From: Embleya sp049739465 | GTDB taxonomy: Bacteria; Actinomycetota; Actinomycetes; Streptomycetales; Streptomycetaceae | Direction: 5' to 3' | Length of the DNA stretch: 64,000 nucleotides | Assembly (NCBI RefSeq): GCF_049739465.1 | Contig: NZ_JBMHHY010000020.1 | Span: 124,001 to 188,000 of the forward strand | Shown here: piece by piece, positions 1 to 10,777 of the stretch | Layout of the letters: each line of letters starts with the position of its first letter | How positions within the stretch are numbered: the stretch's first letter is position 1 | Program-made: the position numbers and the translations under genes | Notes under the pieces: model-generated | Seen by the model: the letters and a program-made list of their open reading frames with translations, nothing else | What the model was told of the DNA's origin: nothing | The model's database searches: none

Positions 1-892
1 AGTGGAACGTGCCGCCGAGCGATTCGACCAGCGCGCGCTGTCGGGCCAGGGCCTCCGGGGAGGCGCCGGTGAGCCCGTCGCTGCGCGATACGTAGACGGC
101 GAGCAGTTCGCCGCCGGAGCCTCGGGTGGCGATCCGGGCGGCTCGACGCAGCAGCGTCTCGCCTTCCGGGCCACCCGTGAGGCCGACCACGATCCGCTCG
201 CGGGCCGGCCAGGTCGCGTCGATCTGGTGTTCGTTGCGGTACTGCTGGAGGTATTCGTCCACCCGGTCGGCGGTCCACAACAGCGCCAGCTCGCGCAGCG
301 CGGTGAGGTTGCCGACCCGGAAGTAGTTGGACAGCGCCGCGTCGACCTTCTCCGGCGCGTACACGTTGCCGTGCGCCATCCGCCGGCGCAGCGCCTCCGG
401 GGCCATGTCGACCAGTTCGATCTGGTCGGCCCGGCGGGCCACCTCGTCCGGCACGGTCTCGCGCTGGGGCACGCCGGTGATCGACTCGACCACGTCGTTG
501 AGCGATTCGAGGTGTTGCACGTTGACCGTGGAGATCACGTCGATCCCGGCGTCCAGGATCTCCTCGATGTCCTGCCAGCGCTTCTCGTTGCGCGAACCGG
601 GCACGTTGGTGTGCGCGAGTTCGTCGACGAGGGCGATCCTGGGCCGCCGGGCGATCACCGCGTCGACGTCCATCTCGGTGAACGAGCCACCGCGGTGGCT
701 CATCTCCCGCCGGGGGACGACCTCGAGACCGTCGAGTGCCGCCTCCGTGCTGGGCCGGCCGTGGCATTCCACGAAACCGACCACGACGTCGCTGCCGCGC
801 CCGCGCCGGCGTTGCCCTTCGCCCAACATCGCGTAGGTCTTGCCGACACCGGGCGCCGCACCGAGATAGATCCGAAGCTTGCCACGTGCCAT
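1..892 (-). CDS. kdpD: KdpD osmosensitive K+ channel sensor histidine kinase, N-terminal part (truncated by window edge)
   Basis: This is the amino-terminal third of the KdpD sensor kinase, which controls kdpFABC through KdpE. About 297 residues are visible and the reading frame is open to base 1. The start carries the KdpD-domain Walker A motif (GAAPGVGKTY), followed by a Walker-B-like LVDELAHTN. A UspA-like region begins around residue 235 (RIVVGLTGGPEG). The membrane and kinase domains lie outside the window. I chose the ATG at 892 because an AGAGA sits about 9 bases upstream; an in-frame ATG at 901 is possible. It follows kdpC by 76 bases and is probably co-transcribed. The family call is secure. 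Confidence 0.93.
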   Translation of the reverse strand, partial: MARGKLRIYLGAAPGVGKTYAMLGEGQRRRGRGSDVVVGFVECHGRPSTEAALDGLEVVPRREMSHRGGSFTEMDVDAVIARRPRIALVDELAHTNVPGSRNEKRWQDIEEILDAGIDVISTVNVQHLESLNDVVESITGVPQRETVPDEVARRADQIELVDMAPEALRRRMAHGNVYAPEKVDAALSNYFRVGNLTALRELALLWTADRVDEYLQQYRNEHQIDATWPARERIVVGLTGGPEGETLLRRAARIATRGSGGELLAVYVSRSDGLTGASPEALARQRALVESLGGTFH

Positions 893-968
893 GTCAACCA
901 TTCTCTGTCTCGGGTCGGAGAGCGCCGACACCGGCACGCTCCGACCCGGGAACATCGCGGTCGCCCGA

Positions 969-1700
969 TCAGCCGGCGAGCTTGGCGAGCGCGAGGTTGA
1001 GTTCCAGCACGTTCACCCGCTCCTGGCCGAGGAACCCGATGTTGCGATCGTCCACGTGCTTGTCGACCAGCGCACGTACCTTGGCCGGGTCGAGACCTCG
1101 CTCCTTGGCCACCCGCTCGACCTGGAGCCGCGCGTACGCCTTGGAGATGTGCGGGTCCAGGCCCGAGCCGCTCGCGGTGATCGCGTCGACCGGGACCCGG
1201 TCCTCGCTCACTCCGTTGAACGTGGCGACCTGGGTCTTGCGGTCCCGGATGATCTTGACGAAGGCGGGGTTCTCGGGGCCGTAGTTGGACGCCCCCGAAG
1301 CGAGGCCGTCGTAGTTGGACGCGGAGGGACGCGGCTGGAACCACTTGGGGTCGGGCTGGGTGCTCACACCGGTGGCCTGCTCGTCGGTCAGCGCGCCACC
1401 GCCCTGGAGGTAGGTGTAGCCCTTGCCGTCGGCGGTGGCGAGCACCTCCTTGCCGTCCGCGTCGAACTTGCGCGCGTTGCCCTGCGCGTCGACCAGGTCG
1501 AAGGACTGGCCGATCAGGGTGGAGCCGACGTCCTTGCCCTTGAGGCTGACGCTGGAGCCGTCGGCCTTGTCCTTGAACAAGGCCTGGGCCACCCCGGTCA
1601 TCGACAGCGGATAGAGGATGCCCAGCAGCACGGTGAGCACCAGGAAGGCCCGGAGCGACGCGCCCAGGACGCGGATGCGGGTACTGAAGTTGGTTGCCAT
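969..1700 (-). CDS. kdpC: KdpC, K+-transporting ATPase subunit C
   Basis: KdpC is the single-span subunit that holds KdpA and KdpB together in the high-affinity K+ pump. The 243-residue product has a short cytoplasmic N-terminus, one membrane segment at about residues 12-35 (VLTVLLGILYPLSMTG) and an extracytoplasmic domain with the conserved WFQPRPS, ASNYGPENP and ITASGSGLDPHIS signatures. Enterobacterial KdpC is about 190 residues; the extra length is an insertion after the membrane helix (DKADGSS to GGGALTDEQ), which is common in actinobacteria. The ATG at 1700 starts 5 bases after the kdpB stop, so translation is likely coupled. Confidence 0.96.
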   Translation of the reverse strand: MATNFSTRIRVLGASLRAFLVLTVLLGILYPLSMTGVAQALFKDKADGSSVSLKGKDVGSTLIGQSFDLVDAQGNARKFDADGKEVLATADGKGYTYLQGGGALTDEQATGVSTQPDPKWFQPRPSASNYDGLASGASNYGPENPAFVKIIRDRKTQVATFNGVSEDRVPVDAITASGSGLDPHISKAYARLQVERVAKERGLDPAKVRALVDKHVDDRNIGFLGQERVNVLELNLALAKLAG

Positions 1701-1705
1701 CTGAA

Positions 1706-3816
<2,111 letters not shown>

Positions 3817-3820
<4 letters not shown>

Positions 3821-5481
3821 GCCAATCCCTCGGCAAGCGGCCCGAGAGCCAGGGCGGGGAAGAAGGTGAGGCCGGTGATGATGATGATCACGCCGACGAG
3901 TTGACCCACGAACAGCGGTTTGTGGGTCTGGAGGGTGCCCGCGCTGTCCGGGATGCTCTTCTGCTCGGCGAGTCGCCCGGCCAGGGCGAGCACCAGGGCG
4001 ATGGGGACGAATCGACCGATCAGCATGGCCAACCCGATCATCGTGTTGTAGAACTCGGTGTTCGCGTTGAGCCCGGCGAACGCGCTGCCGTTGTTGTTCG
4101 CACCCGAGGTGAAGGCGTACAACACCTCGGAAAGGCCGTGCGGCGAATCGGAGTTCATGATCGACGCCTGTTCGCCGGGCTGCGCGATGGCGATCGCGGT
4201 GAAGGTCAGGATGGTCGCGGGCACCACGAGGATGTACATCGCGACCAGCTTCATCTCGCCGGCGCCGATCTTCTTGCCCAGGTATTCGGGCGTACGACCG
4301 ACCATCAGACCGGCCACGAACACCGCCAGGATCGCCATGATCAGGATCCCGTACAGACCCGAACCGACCCCGCCGGGCGTGATCTCGCCGAGCATCATGC
4401 CCAGCATCGTGAGCCCGCCGCCCAGTCCGGTGTAGGACGAGTGGAACGAGTTCACCGCACCGGTGGAGGTCATCGTGGTGGATACCGCGAAGAGCGACGA
4501 GCCGGGAATCCCGAACCGCTGTTCCTTGCCCTCCATCGCGCCACCGGCCAGCTCCGGCGCCGCGCCGTTGCCGTGCGCCTCGGTCCACCACATCAGGCAG
4601 ACCGCGACGAACCAGATCACGAACATCGCGGCGAGGATCGCGTAGCCCTGCTTGAGGCTGCCCACGAGCCGACCGAAGGTGCGCGGCATCGAGAACGGGA
4701 TCACCAGGATCAGGAAGATCTCGAACAGGTTGGTGAACGCGTTGGGGTTCTCGAACGGGTGGGCCGAGTTCGCGTTGAAGAAGCCGCCGCCGTTGGTGCC
4801 GAGTTCCTTGATCACCTCCTGCGAGGCGACCGGACCGCCGGGGATCGTCTGCGACGCGCCGGAGAGCGTCTGCACCGTGTGCGGGTCGGACAGGTTCTGG
4901 ATCGTGCCGGATGCGACGAGCACGATGGTGCCGATGATCGCGATCGGCAGCAGGATCCGCACCGAACCGCGGACCAGGTCGACCCAGAAGTTGCCGATCT
5001 CGCCCGAGCGGACCCGAACGAACCCGCGCACCAGGGCGATCGCCACCGCCATGCCCACGGCGGCCGACACGAAGTTCTGCACGGTCAGGCCGACCATCTG
5101 GACCGTGTGGCCCATGGCGGTCTCACCGGAGTACGACTGCCAGTTCGTGTTCGCCGTGAACGACGCGGCGGTGTTGAACGCCTGGTCGGGCTTGATCGGC
5201 TGCATCCCGAGGTTGAACGGGAGGTGGTCCTGGAACCGCTGGAGGGCGTAGAGGCCGAGCAGCGAGAACATCGAGAACCCGAGCACGCTGCGCAGGTAGA
5301 CGGTCCAGCGCTGTTCGGCGTTGGGATCGGCACCGATCAGCTTGTACAGGACGCGCTCGCCGCGCATGTGCTTTTCGCTGGAGTACACGCGGGCCATGTA
5401 GTCGCCGAACGGGCGATGGATCGCGGCCAAGACGGCTATCAGCAGGGATATCTGGAGTATCCCCGCGAGCGTGACGCTCAC
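3817..5481 (-). CDS. kdpA: KdpA, K+-transporting ATPase potassium-binding subunit
   Basis: KdpA is the channel-like subunit that selects K+ in the Kdp pump. The 554-residue protein has about ten hydrophobic segments and the repeated pore-loop signatures of the family: TNGGGFFNANSAHPFENP near residue 225, and SGANNNGSAFAGL in a later repeat. Translation begins at a GTG (5481) directly after the kdpF stop, and the end overlaps kdpB by 4 bases. Expression is expected under K+ limitation through KdpDE, since kdpD is the last gene visible in the same operon. Confidence 0.97.
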
Positions 5482-5571
5482 CTAGAACCTCTCGGGGAAG
5501 ATCAGGGCCAGGACCAGGTAGCCGAGCAGGGCGATGGCGACGCTCAGGCCGACGATGCTGTCAGCGTTCAC
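5482..5571 (-). CDS. kdpF: KdpF, small stabilising subunit of the K+-transporting ATPase
   Basis: The 29-codon open frame starts at GTG 5571 and ends immediately before the kdpA GTG. It encodes a single hydrophobic helix (VGLSVAIALLGYLVLALIF) ending in PERF, the typical KdpF layout. In well-studied systems KdpF is a lipid-like stabiliser of the KdpABC complex. Its start overlaps the stop of the preceding 27-residue peptide by 4 bases, so the two are translationally coupled. Short length is normal for KdpF; assignment rests on hydrophobicity, position and the C-terminal motif. Confidence 0.88.
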   Translation of the reverse strand: MNADSIVGLSVAIALLGYLVLALIFPERF

Positions 5572-5651
5572 AGCTTCGCCACCCCCTTGGCGATCAGGAC
5601 GACCAGCGCGAAGAACGCGATCGTCAGGAATACGAAGGCCACATCAGCCAT
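5568..5651 (-). CDS. 27-residue single-span membrane peptide leading the kdp operon
   Basis: This open frame has an ATG at 5651, a strong GAGGAG ribosome site about 9 bases upstream (reading the minus strand) and a stop that overlaps the kdpF GTG by 4 bases. The product is one hydrophobic helix (VAFVFLTIAFFALVVLIA) with a short basic tail (KGVAKL). It is the first gene of the kdp operon. Similar tiny genes precede kdpF in some actinomycetes; that is from memory, not a search. It may be an extra small Kdp subunit or simply set up translation of kdpF. Function unproven. Confidence 0.72.
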   Translation of the reverse strand: MADVAFVFLTIAFFALVVLIAKGVAKL

Positions 5652-5842
5652 CGCGGGTACTCCTCGGAACGGACAGGCGCTTGATCGCCCGTGGCGAGGT
5701 CATTGATAGCAGTTCCAAGCCGTCAAAAATCCTCATAAAAAGGGCAAATCCGAAAGCGTTGGCGGCGCCCTAACGTGCTCATATGCCTTCTTGACGTGCC
5801 CTTGACATCAAGATTCGCGGTTTCCGGAACCACACATGCACA
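5652..5842 (-). promoter_or_regulatory. kdp operon upstream region, unusually AT-rich
   Basis: Between the leading kdp peptide and the terminator at 5843 lies a stretch that is strikingly A/T-rich for this genome (around 5715-5770 and 5795-5815). On the minus strand it includes TTTTTATGAGGATTTTTGACGG. This is the only place for the kdp promoter and a KdpE operator, but I cannot define -35/-10 boxes with normal spacing. Confidence 0.45.
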
Positions 5843-5876
5843 AGGCCCGGTCCCGCCTTTCGGCGGGCCCGGGCCT
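5843..5876 (-). terminator. Rho-independent-like hairpin after the DUF3710 gene
   Basis: A 15-bp stem with one mismatch and a 4-base loop (AGGCCCGGTCCCGCC / GGCGGGCCCGGGCCT) lies 46 bases beyond the stop of the DUF3710 gene. It separates the dut cluster from the kdp promoter. Confidence 0.7.
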
Positions 5877-5921
5877 CGGTGTCCTTCGGGGGTATTCGAT
5901 TTTCTCGCGAACCGCCGCGAG

Positions 5922-6740
5922 TCAGCGCACCTCGGTGATCTCCGGGCCGCGCTGGAAGGGGTCGAGGTCGCCCGCGAAGCGGTTCTCCTCGGCGCCCTGC
6001 GGCGGCACCGCGAGCCCGCTGTTCGGGTCGACCTGGGCGTTCTCCGGCAGCCGCAGCAGAATCGGGTCGCGCGGCGCCATCGGGTCGTTGCCGCGCACCA
6101 CGACCGTGTCGCGGAACATCGCCTCCAGGTCGGCGCCGACGGTGGGATCCACCGCCGCCCGACCGGAGATCACCCCGCGCAGGAACCAGCGCGGCCCGTC
6201 GCACCCGACGAAGCGGACCAGTTGGTGGCCCTGCGTCCCGTCCGGGAGCTGGACCGGCACCTGGGCGCGCAGTTCCCAGCCGAGGCCGGCGTCCTGCTCG
6301 TCCACGACGCCACCCTGCTGGGTGATGCCGGAGGCGATCTCGGCCCGCACCTCGTGCCAGATGCTCTCGTTGCGCGGCGCGGCGAACGCCTGGAGTTGCA
6401 GACCGCTGTCCTCCAGGACCACCGTGGCCGCGATGATCAGGTCGTTGGAGACCTCGACCCGCAGTTCCATCCGCGGGTCGCCGGCGATGAGCATCCCGCC
6501 GAGGTCGATGCGATCCTCGTGCGGGTCCTCGAGCTCCTCGAAGTCCCACGGACCGTCCGGCCGGGGCGCGGGCGGGATCGGTCGGCTCAGCTCGTCGAGG
6601 TCCGAGTCGTCGGCGGCCGACCCGGCCGCCTCACTCGACGCCTCGTCGGCGTCGTCCTCGTCCTCGATGATGTCGTCGAGGTCTTCGCGCTCCTCGACGG
6701 GCAGATCATCCTTTTCGCTGCGTCGGCGACGACCGAACAC
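5922..6740 (-). CDS. DUF3710 family protein
   Basis: The 272-residue protein belongs to the actinobacterial DUF3710 family, whose function is unknown. It starts with a basic patch (FGRRRRSEK) and a long acidic, disordered stretch (about residues 12-50, DLDDIIEDEDDADEASS). The folded domain follows (WDFEELEDPHEDRIDLGGM onward), including LVRFVGCDGPRWFLRGVISG. A GTG at 6740 was chosen because AGGGAAGGA lies about 9 bases upstream; a longer reading has no ribosome site. It sits 1 base after dut, and the dut-DUF3710 pairing is a conserved actinobacterial arrangement. Confidence 0.88.
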   Translation of the reverse strand: MFGRRRRSEKDDLPVEEREDLDDIIEDEDDADEASSEAAGSAADDSDLDELSRPIPPAPRPDGPWDFEELEDPHEDRIDLGGMLIAGDPRMELRVEVSNDLIIAATVVLEDSGLQLQAFAAPRNESIWHEVRAEIASGITQQGGVVDEQDAGLGWELRAQVPVQLPDGTQGHQLVRFVGCDGPRWFLRGVISGRAAVDPTVGADLEAMFRDTVVVRGNDPMAPRDPILLRLPENAQVDPNSGLAVPPQGAEENRFAGDLDPFQRGPEITEVR

Positions 6741-6741
6741 G

Positions 6742-7269
6742 TCACAGTCCTTCCCTGTCGGAAGCCGAGTCTTGCACGATGCCCGCGCTGCCCGCCGCGT
6801 CCGGCGCACCAACGCCGACCGCCGCGTGCCCGCCGGTGGAACCGAAGCCGCCTTCGCCCCGCCCGGAACCGGGCAGCTCGGCGACCTCGTGGAACCCCGC
6901 TCGCTCGACCCGTTGGATCACAAGTTGGGCGATTCGGTCGCCGCGACGAAAAACGACCGGCGTACGCAGGTCGTGGTTGACCACGACAACCTTGATTTCG
7001 CCACGGTATCCCGCATCGACTGTGCCCGGGGCGTTCACCAGGGATACTCCGCACCGCGCGGCGAGTCCGGAGCGCGGGTGCACGAACGCGGCGTAGCCGT
7101 CCGGGAGCGCGATCGCGATGCCCGTGGGCAGCACCATCCGCTCGCCGGGGGCGATCTCCGCGTCCTGCGCGGTCACCAGGTCGGCGCCCGCGTCGCCCGG
7201 GTGCTCGTAGGCGGGCAGCGGCAGATCGGGGTCGAGCCGGCGCACCAGGATGTCCACACTCGTGCTCAC
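6742..7269 (-). CDS. dut: deoxyuridine 5'-triphosphate nucleotidohydrolase (dUTPase)
   Basis: dUTPase hydrolyses dUTP to dUMP and pyrophosphate, keeping uracil out of DNA and feeding dTMP synthesis. The 175-residue product has all five trimeric dUTPase motifs in order: HPGDAGADL, HPRSGLAARCG, NAPGTVDAGYRGEI with the catalytic Asp, FRRGDRIAQLVI, and the glycine-rich C-terminal GRGEGGFGSTG. A tail of about 25 residues follows motif 5. Translation starts at GTG 7269 with GAGGTGA just upstream, and overlaps the thioesterase stop by 4 bases. Confidence 0.96.
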   Translation of the reverse strand: MSTSVDILVRRLDPDLPLPAYEHPGDAGADLVTAQDAEIAPGERMVLPTGIAIALPDGYAAFVHPRSGLAARCGVSLVNAPGTVDAGYRGEIKVVVVNHDLRTPVVFRRGDRIAQLVIQRVERAGFHEVAELPGSGRGEGGFGSTGGHAAVGVGAPDAAGSAGIVQDSASDREGL

Positions 7270-7847
7270 GGGTTCACCTCGAATGCTCGGGCCGCCTTCG
7301 ACAGGTCGGGGTTGTCCATGACGCGCTGTACGTCTTCGGCACGTCCATTGTCGACGAAGTGCCGCAGTCCCACGCTCACGAACAGCGCCGCCGCCTCGAC
7401 CGCGACCGGCCCGTCCGGCGAGTCGAGTCGGCCCACCGCGCGCGAGTAGATCTTGCGGCCGGCCACCGCCTCGCACCACGCGTGGATGTACAGCGTGGCG
7501 CCCACCGGGACCGGGCGCCGGAAGTCGGTCTCCAGGTGCCCGGTCACCGCCGTGGTGTGCAGCATGTAGCCGATCGCCCCCAGCGCCTCGTCGAACGCGC
7601 AGGTCAGCAGCCCGCCGTGGGCCAGGCCCGGGGCGCCCTGGTGCAGCGTGGTGACGGTGAACTCGGCGTCCACGGATACACCCTCGCCGGCGCGCGCGCG
7701 AATGCGCAGCCCGCCGGGGGCGGCCTCGCCGCAGCCGAAGCAGTCGCTGTAGTGCTCGCCCAGCTCCGTGCCGGGCGGTGGGGCATCCGGGTGGGGCCTG
7801 GGCACCACCGCGTCCGGAGGCGGGGTCAGGGATGTTGGTCGACTCAC
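7266..7847 (-). CDS. PaaI/hotdog-fold thioesterase family protein
   Basis: The 193-residue protein has the hotdog-fold thioesterase signature, with the catalytic-loop pattern HGGLLTCAFDEALG near the middle, so it probably hydrolyses an acyl-CoA. A Cys pair (SDCFGCG) lies upstream of the hotdog domain, an arrangement seen in an actinobacterial PaaI-like subgroup. The substrate is not evident. The start is uncertain: GTG 7847 is given, and GTG 7859 is in frame; neither has a strong ribosome site. It overlaps dut by 4 bases and is divergent from the dehydrogenase at 7945. Confidence 0.8.
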   Translation of the reverse strand: MSRPTSLTPPPDAVVPRPHPDAPPPGTELGEHYSDCFGCGEAAPGGLRIRARAGEGVSVDAEFTVTTLHQGAPGLAHGGLLTCAFDEALGAIGYMLHTTAVTGHLETDFRRPVPVGATLYIHAWCEAVAGRKIYSRAVGRLDSPDGPVAVEAAALFVSVGLRHFVDNGRAEDVQRVMDNPDLSKAARAFEVNP

Positions 7848-7944
7848 GCCGAATGACACTACCGTCGTTGCGACCGACACCTGCGCAGCGGCTCGGGGGC
7901 CGCCGGCGCCGCGGCCGAACAGGTCGCGGGACGGAAGGAAGCGC

Positions 7945-8838
7945 ATGACCAAGAGCGTGGTCGTCACCGGGGCGACCGGTGGGATCGGCCTGGCCGTCGC
8001 ATTGGAGCTGGCGGGCTCCGGCTTCGACGTGATCGGCACGGCCCGGACCCGGGACAAGGCCGAACGACTGTGCGCGGCGGCCGAGCGGGCCGAGGTGGGG
8101 GTGCGCACGGTCCTGCTCGACGTCGCCGACGCGACCTCGACGGTGCGGGCCTTCACCGAGATCGCCCAGATGACCGGCGGCGGCCCGTGGGCGGTGGTCA
8201 ACAACGCCGGGATCGGTCAGCCCGGCGCGATCGAGGACGTGGACGACGAACGGGTCCGCGCCCAACTGGAGACCGATCTGATCGCGCCCGCGCGGATCGC
8301 GCGCCTGGTCCTGCCGCGGATGCGGCAGCGCCGGGACGGGCGGATCGTCAACATCTCGTCGATCTCCGGCCGGATCTCCACCCCGTTCGTGGGCTGGTAC
8401 TGCGCGAGCAAGCAGGGGCTGGGCGCGATCACCGACGCGCTGCGGATGGAGACCGCCGGATTCGGGGTCAAGGTGGTGCTGATCGAGCCGGGCGGCTTCG
8501 GGACGGACATCTGGGAGCGCGGCATGTCCAGGCTGCCGCCGCGCAAGACGTCGGCCTACCACGACTCGTACGAACTCGCCGACGACATCGTGCGCCGGGC
8601 CAAGGCGCTGCCCGACCCGGCCCCGGTCGCGCACGCGGTGCGCACCGCGCTGAGCGTGCCCCGGCCGCGCCCGCGCTACCTGGTGGGCGGCGATGCCCGG
8701 GCCGGTGCGGTGCTCGACCTGCTGGCCCCGACGGCCCTTTCGGACTACGCCAAAGGGGTGGCGACGGGGCTGCGCACTCCGCCGGAGCGGGTCACCCGCA
8801 CGCTGGCCCGGTTGACCCGGCGGCACGGCCCCCGCTGA
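7945..8838 (+). CDS. short-chain dehydrogenase/reductase (SDR family)
   Basis: This 297-residue NAD(P)-dependent oxidoreductase is a classical SDR. It has the nucleotide-binding TGATGGIG at residues 8-15, NNAG near residue 93, the catalytic Ser in SSIS and the YCASK active-site motif. A C-terminal extension of about 40 residues follows the Rossmann fold. ATG 7945 is preceded by GGAAGGAA at a good distance; longer upstream reading is shadow. The substrate cannot be deduced. The sequence most resembles SDRs with wide-ranging roles in lipid or polyketide metabolism. Confidence 0.88.
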   Translation: MTKSVVVTGATGGIGLAVALELAGSGFDVIGTARTRDKAERLCAAAERAEVGVRTVLLDVADATSTVRAFTEIAQMTGGGPWAVVNNAGIGQPGAIEDVDDERVRAQLETDLIAPARIARLVLPRMRQRRDGRIVNISSISGRISTPFVGWYCASKQGLGAITDALRMETAGFGVKVVLIEPGGFGTDIWERGMSRLPPRKTSAYHDSYELADDIVRRAKALPDPAPVAHAVRTALSVPRPRPRYLVGGDARAGAVLDLLAPTALSDYAKGVATGLRTPPERVTRTLARLTRRHGPR

Positions 8839-8870
8839 ACCGTGTCCGCCGCGCATGACAGGCTGGTCCC

Positions 8871-9320
8871 ATGCAGGCGTACAGCGAACGACTCGGCGTG
8901 CCGGCCTCGTGGTGGGCCCTGACCGTGCTCATGGGCGTCTCGGGCGGGCTGGTGGGCCTGGCCTTCGGGATCGTGCCGACCATCGTGCTGGCCCTGGTCC
9001 TGGCCGCGCTGACGGCGTGGGCCACCGGTGCCTACGGCGCGGCGCGGATCACCGTGACCGAGACCGAGTTGCTCGCGGGCCGGGCCCGGATCCCGCTGAG
9101 CGCGCTGGGCGCGGGTGTCGCGCTCGACCCCGAGCAGGCGCGCGCGTTGCGGATGGAGAGCGCGGACCCGCGCGCGTTCATGGTGCTGCGCGCCTATCTG
9201 CCGCTGGCCGCGCGGATCGAGGTCGTCGACCCGGCCGATCCCACGCCCTACCTCTATCTGTCCTCGCGCAACCCGCAGCGGCTGATCGACGTGGTGGCGG
9301 CGATGCGCGCCCGCGCCTGA
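8871..9320 (+). CDS. DUF3093 family membrane protein
   Basis: The 149-residue protein starts with two adjacent membrane helices (about residues 14-52, WWALTVLMGVSGGLVG and VPTIVLALVLAAL). A cytoplasmic PH-like beta domain follows (AARITVTETELLAGRARIPLSAL) and ends with PYLYLSSRNPQRLIDVV. This matches the actinobacterial DUF3093 family, of unknown function, which is conserved near dut. It lies 32 bases after the dehydrogenase and may be transcribed with it. Confidence 0.87.
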   Translation: MQAYSERLGVPASWWALTVLMGVSGGLVGLAFGIVPTIVLALVLAALTAWATGAYGAARITVTETELLAGRARIPLSALGAGVALDPEQARALRMESADPRAFMVLRAYLPLAARIEVVDPADPTPYLYLSSRNPQRLIDVVAAMRARA

Positions 9321-9389
9321 GCGCGGCGCGGACCCGTCCCGGGGTGTGCGGGACCGACCGGCGCCGGGGTCCGGCGCCGGACAGTCAAG

Positions 9390-9416
9390 AACGCCCGCCG
9401 TGCGTCGGCGGACGTT
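9390..9416 (-). terminator. possible terminator hairpin between DUF3093 and DUF4193 genes
   Basis: An 11-bp stem with one mismatch (AACGCCCGCCG / CGGCGGACGTT) around a 5-base loop lies in the convergent gap. A second hairpin (GGCGCC/GGCGCC) precedes it at 9360-9378. There is no clear U-tract on either strand. The rest of the 269-base gap holds no recognisable gene. Confidence 0.45.
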
Positions 9417-9589
9417 CGACTTCGTACGTCGTGCGTGCGTCTTCGATTGTTTCGATGCTTCGCTTCGTTCCCTGTCGTGCCGTTGCGCTCGAGGACGCTC
9501 GGCGAACGTCTACGGTCCAACTCCTGCCGATACCCGGATGGCGTGTGCAGGGTTGCCGTTCATCGCCGGTCGTCCTCGACCGAACACGA

Positions 9590-9886
9590 TCAGGCGCAGT
9601 CGCTACAAATCATCTGGCCGTCCCTCTCCTTGGCCAGCTGGCTGCGGTGGTGCACCAGGAAGCAGCTGGAGCACGTGAATTCGTCGGCCTGCTTCGGGAC
9701 GACCCGGACGGACAGCTCCTCATTGGAGAGGTCCGCGCCGGGAAGCTCGAGAGATTCGGCCTGCTCGAACTCGTCGACGTCGACCGAACCGGCCGACTTG
9801 TCCACGCGTCGAGCCTTCAGCTCCTCGATGCTGTCTTCGTTGATGTCGTCGTCGGTCTTACGCGGGGTGTCGTAGTCGGTTGCCAT
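9590..9886 (-). CDS. DUF4193 family zinc-ribbon protein
   Basis: This 98-residue acidic protein has a conserved N-terminus (MATDYDTPRKTDDDINEDSIEELKAR is the family pattern; only its first part is needed for the call) and a C-terminal zinc ribbon with CSSC and CSDC pairs about 18 residues apart. It belongs to the actinobacterial DUF4193 family, which has no known function. The ATG at 9886 has an excellent GGGAGAGG ribosome site. It is divergent from the carbonic-anhydrase-like gene across 249 bases. Confidence 0.92.
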   Translation of the reverse strand: MATDYDTPRKTDDDINEDSIEELKARRVDKSAGSVDVDEFEQAESLELPGADLSNEELSVRVVPKQADEFTCSSCFLVHHRSQLAKERDGQMICSDCA

Positions 9887-10135
9887 GTACCTCTCCCCCT
9901 CCGGGTGGATCTGCGGTGCTCAGTCGTGCAGACACCGCCCGTGAACCCTCTTGGACGATGCCTTCAGCGCACGTAACGCTTGAGGGGCCGGAGTTGTGCC
10001 CGACCCGAAGCGCAGATTTTGCCTTACATCAAGGCTCGTTACGCAATCGACACCCAACCGAACCCCCAAAGAGGTGACTTGGTTGGATGGGGGGCCACTG
10101 TAACCCCGTACCGCCCTGCACAACCAGGAGGAATC

Positions 10136-10654
10136 GTGACGGTCTACGCGCTGGGTGATCAAATGCCCAAGGTGCACCCCGATGCGTACGTGCACCCCGA
10201 TGCGGTCGTGATCGGCAGCGTGGAGATCGGCGCGGATTCTACGGTGTGGCCGGGCGCCGTACTACGCGCCGATCACGGGCGGATCGTGATCGGCGAGCGC
10301 ACGTCGGTACAGGACGGGTGCGTACTGCACACGACGGCGCCGTGGCCGACGGTAGTGGGCGACGAGTGCGTGATCGGTCACATTGTGCATTTGGAGGGCT
10401 GCGTGATCGAGGACCGCTGCCTGGTGGGCAACGGCGCGGTGGTCATGCATCAGGCCGTGGTTCGCACGGGTGCCCTGGTGGGAGCGGGTGCGGTGGTCGG
10501 AAACCGGATCGAGGTGCCGTCCTACGCGATGGCCCTCGGAGTGCCCGCGAGGATCCGCGAGAACGCCGTCGCGCCCGGGGCATTCGCCGAGGCGGTGCGC
10601 AGCTACGTCGAGAACGGCCGCCGATTCCGTCGGGACCTGCGCCGCGTGGACTGA
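10136..10654 (+). CDS. gamma-carbonic anhydrase-like hexapeptide-repeat protein
   Basis: The 172-residue protein is a left-handed beta-helix of hexapeptide repeats (residues about 15-145) of the gamma-carbonic anhydrase/PaaY group. Residues RADHGRIVIG, the His in VLHTT and the His of VIGHIVHLEGC correspond to the family metal-site region. The usual LHGC is LEGC here, so one classical zinc ligand is replaced, although another His lies two residues earlier. Catalytic carbonic anhydrase activity is therefore doubtful. GTG 10136 follows a perfect AGGAGG. It may bind metal or act as an acyltransferase-type scaffold. Confidence 0.82.
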   Translation: MTVYALGDQMPKVHPDAYVHPDAVVIGSVEIGADSTVWPGAVLRADHGRIVIGERTSVQDGCVLHTTAPWPTVVGDECVIGHIVHLEGCVIEDRCLVGNGAVVMHQAVVRTGALVGAGAVVGNRIEVPSYAMALGVPARIRENAVAPGAFAEAVRSYVENGRRFRRDLRRVD

Positions 10655-10711
10655 TCGACGGGCCGCGCGAGGTTCACCCGGGTGTGTCGGATCGCACACT
10701 CGAAAGCAGGT

Positions 10712-10741
10712 TTGGCCGCTCCCGATCGACCCGTATATAAG
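10712..10741 (+). promoter_or_regulatory. candidate vegetative promoter of the ABC exporter operon
   Basis: TTGGCC at 10712-10717 and TATATA/TATAAG at 10734-10741 are spaced 16-18 bp, close to the principal-sigma consensus. Transcription would begin near 10748, where an ATG in frame with the ABC gene lies. Confidence 0.55.
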
Positions 10742-10777
10742 TGCGATATGGGGGGGCTGAACCATACGGGGAGATTC

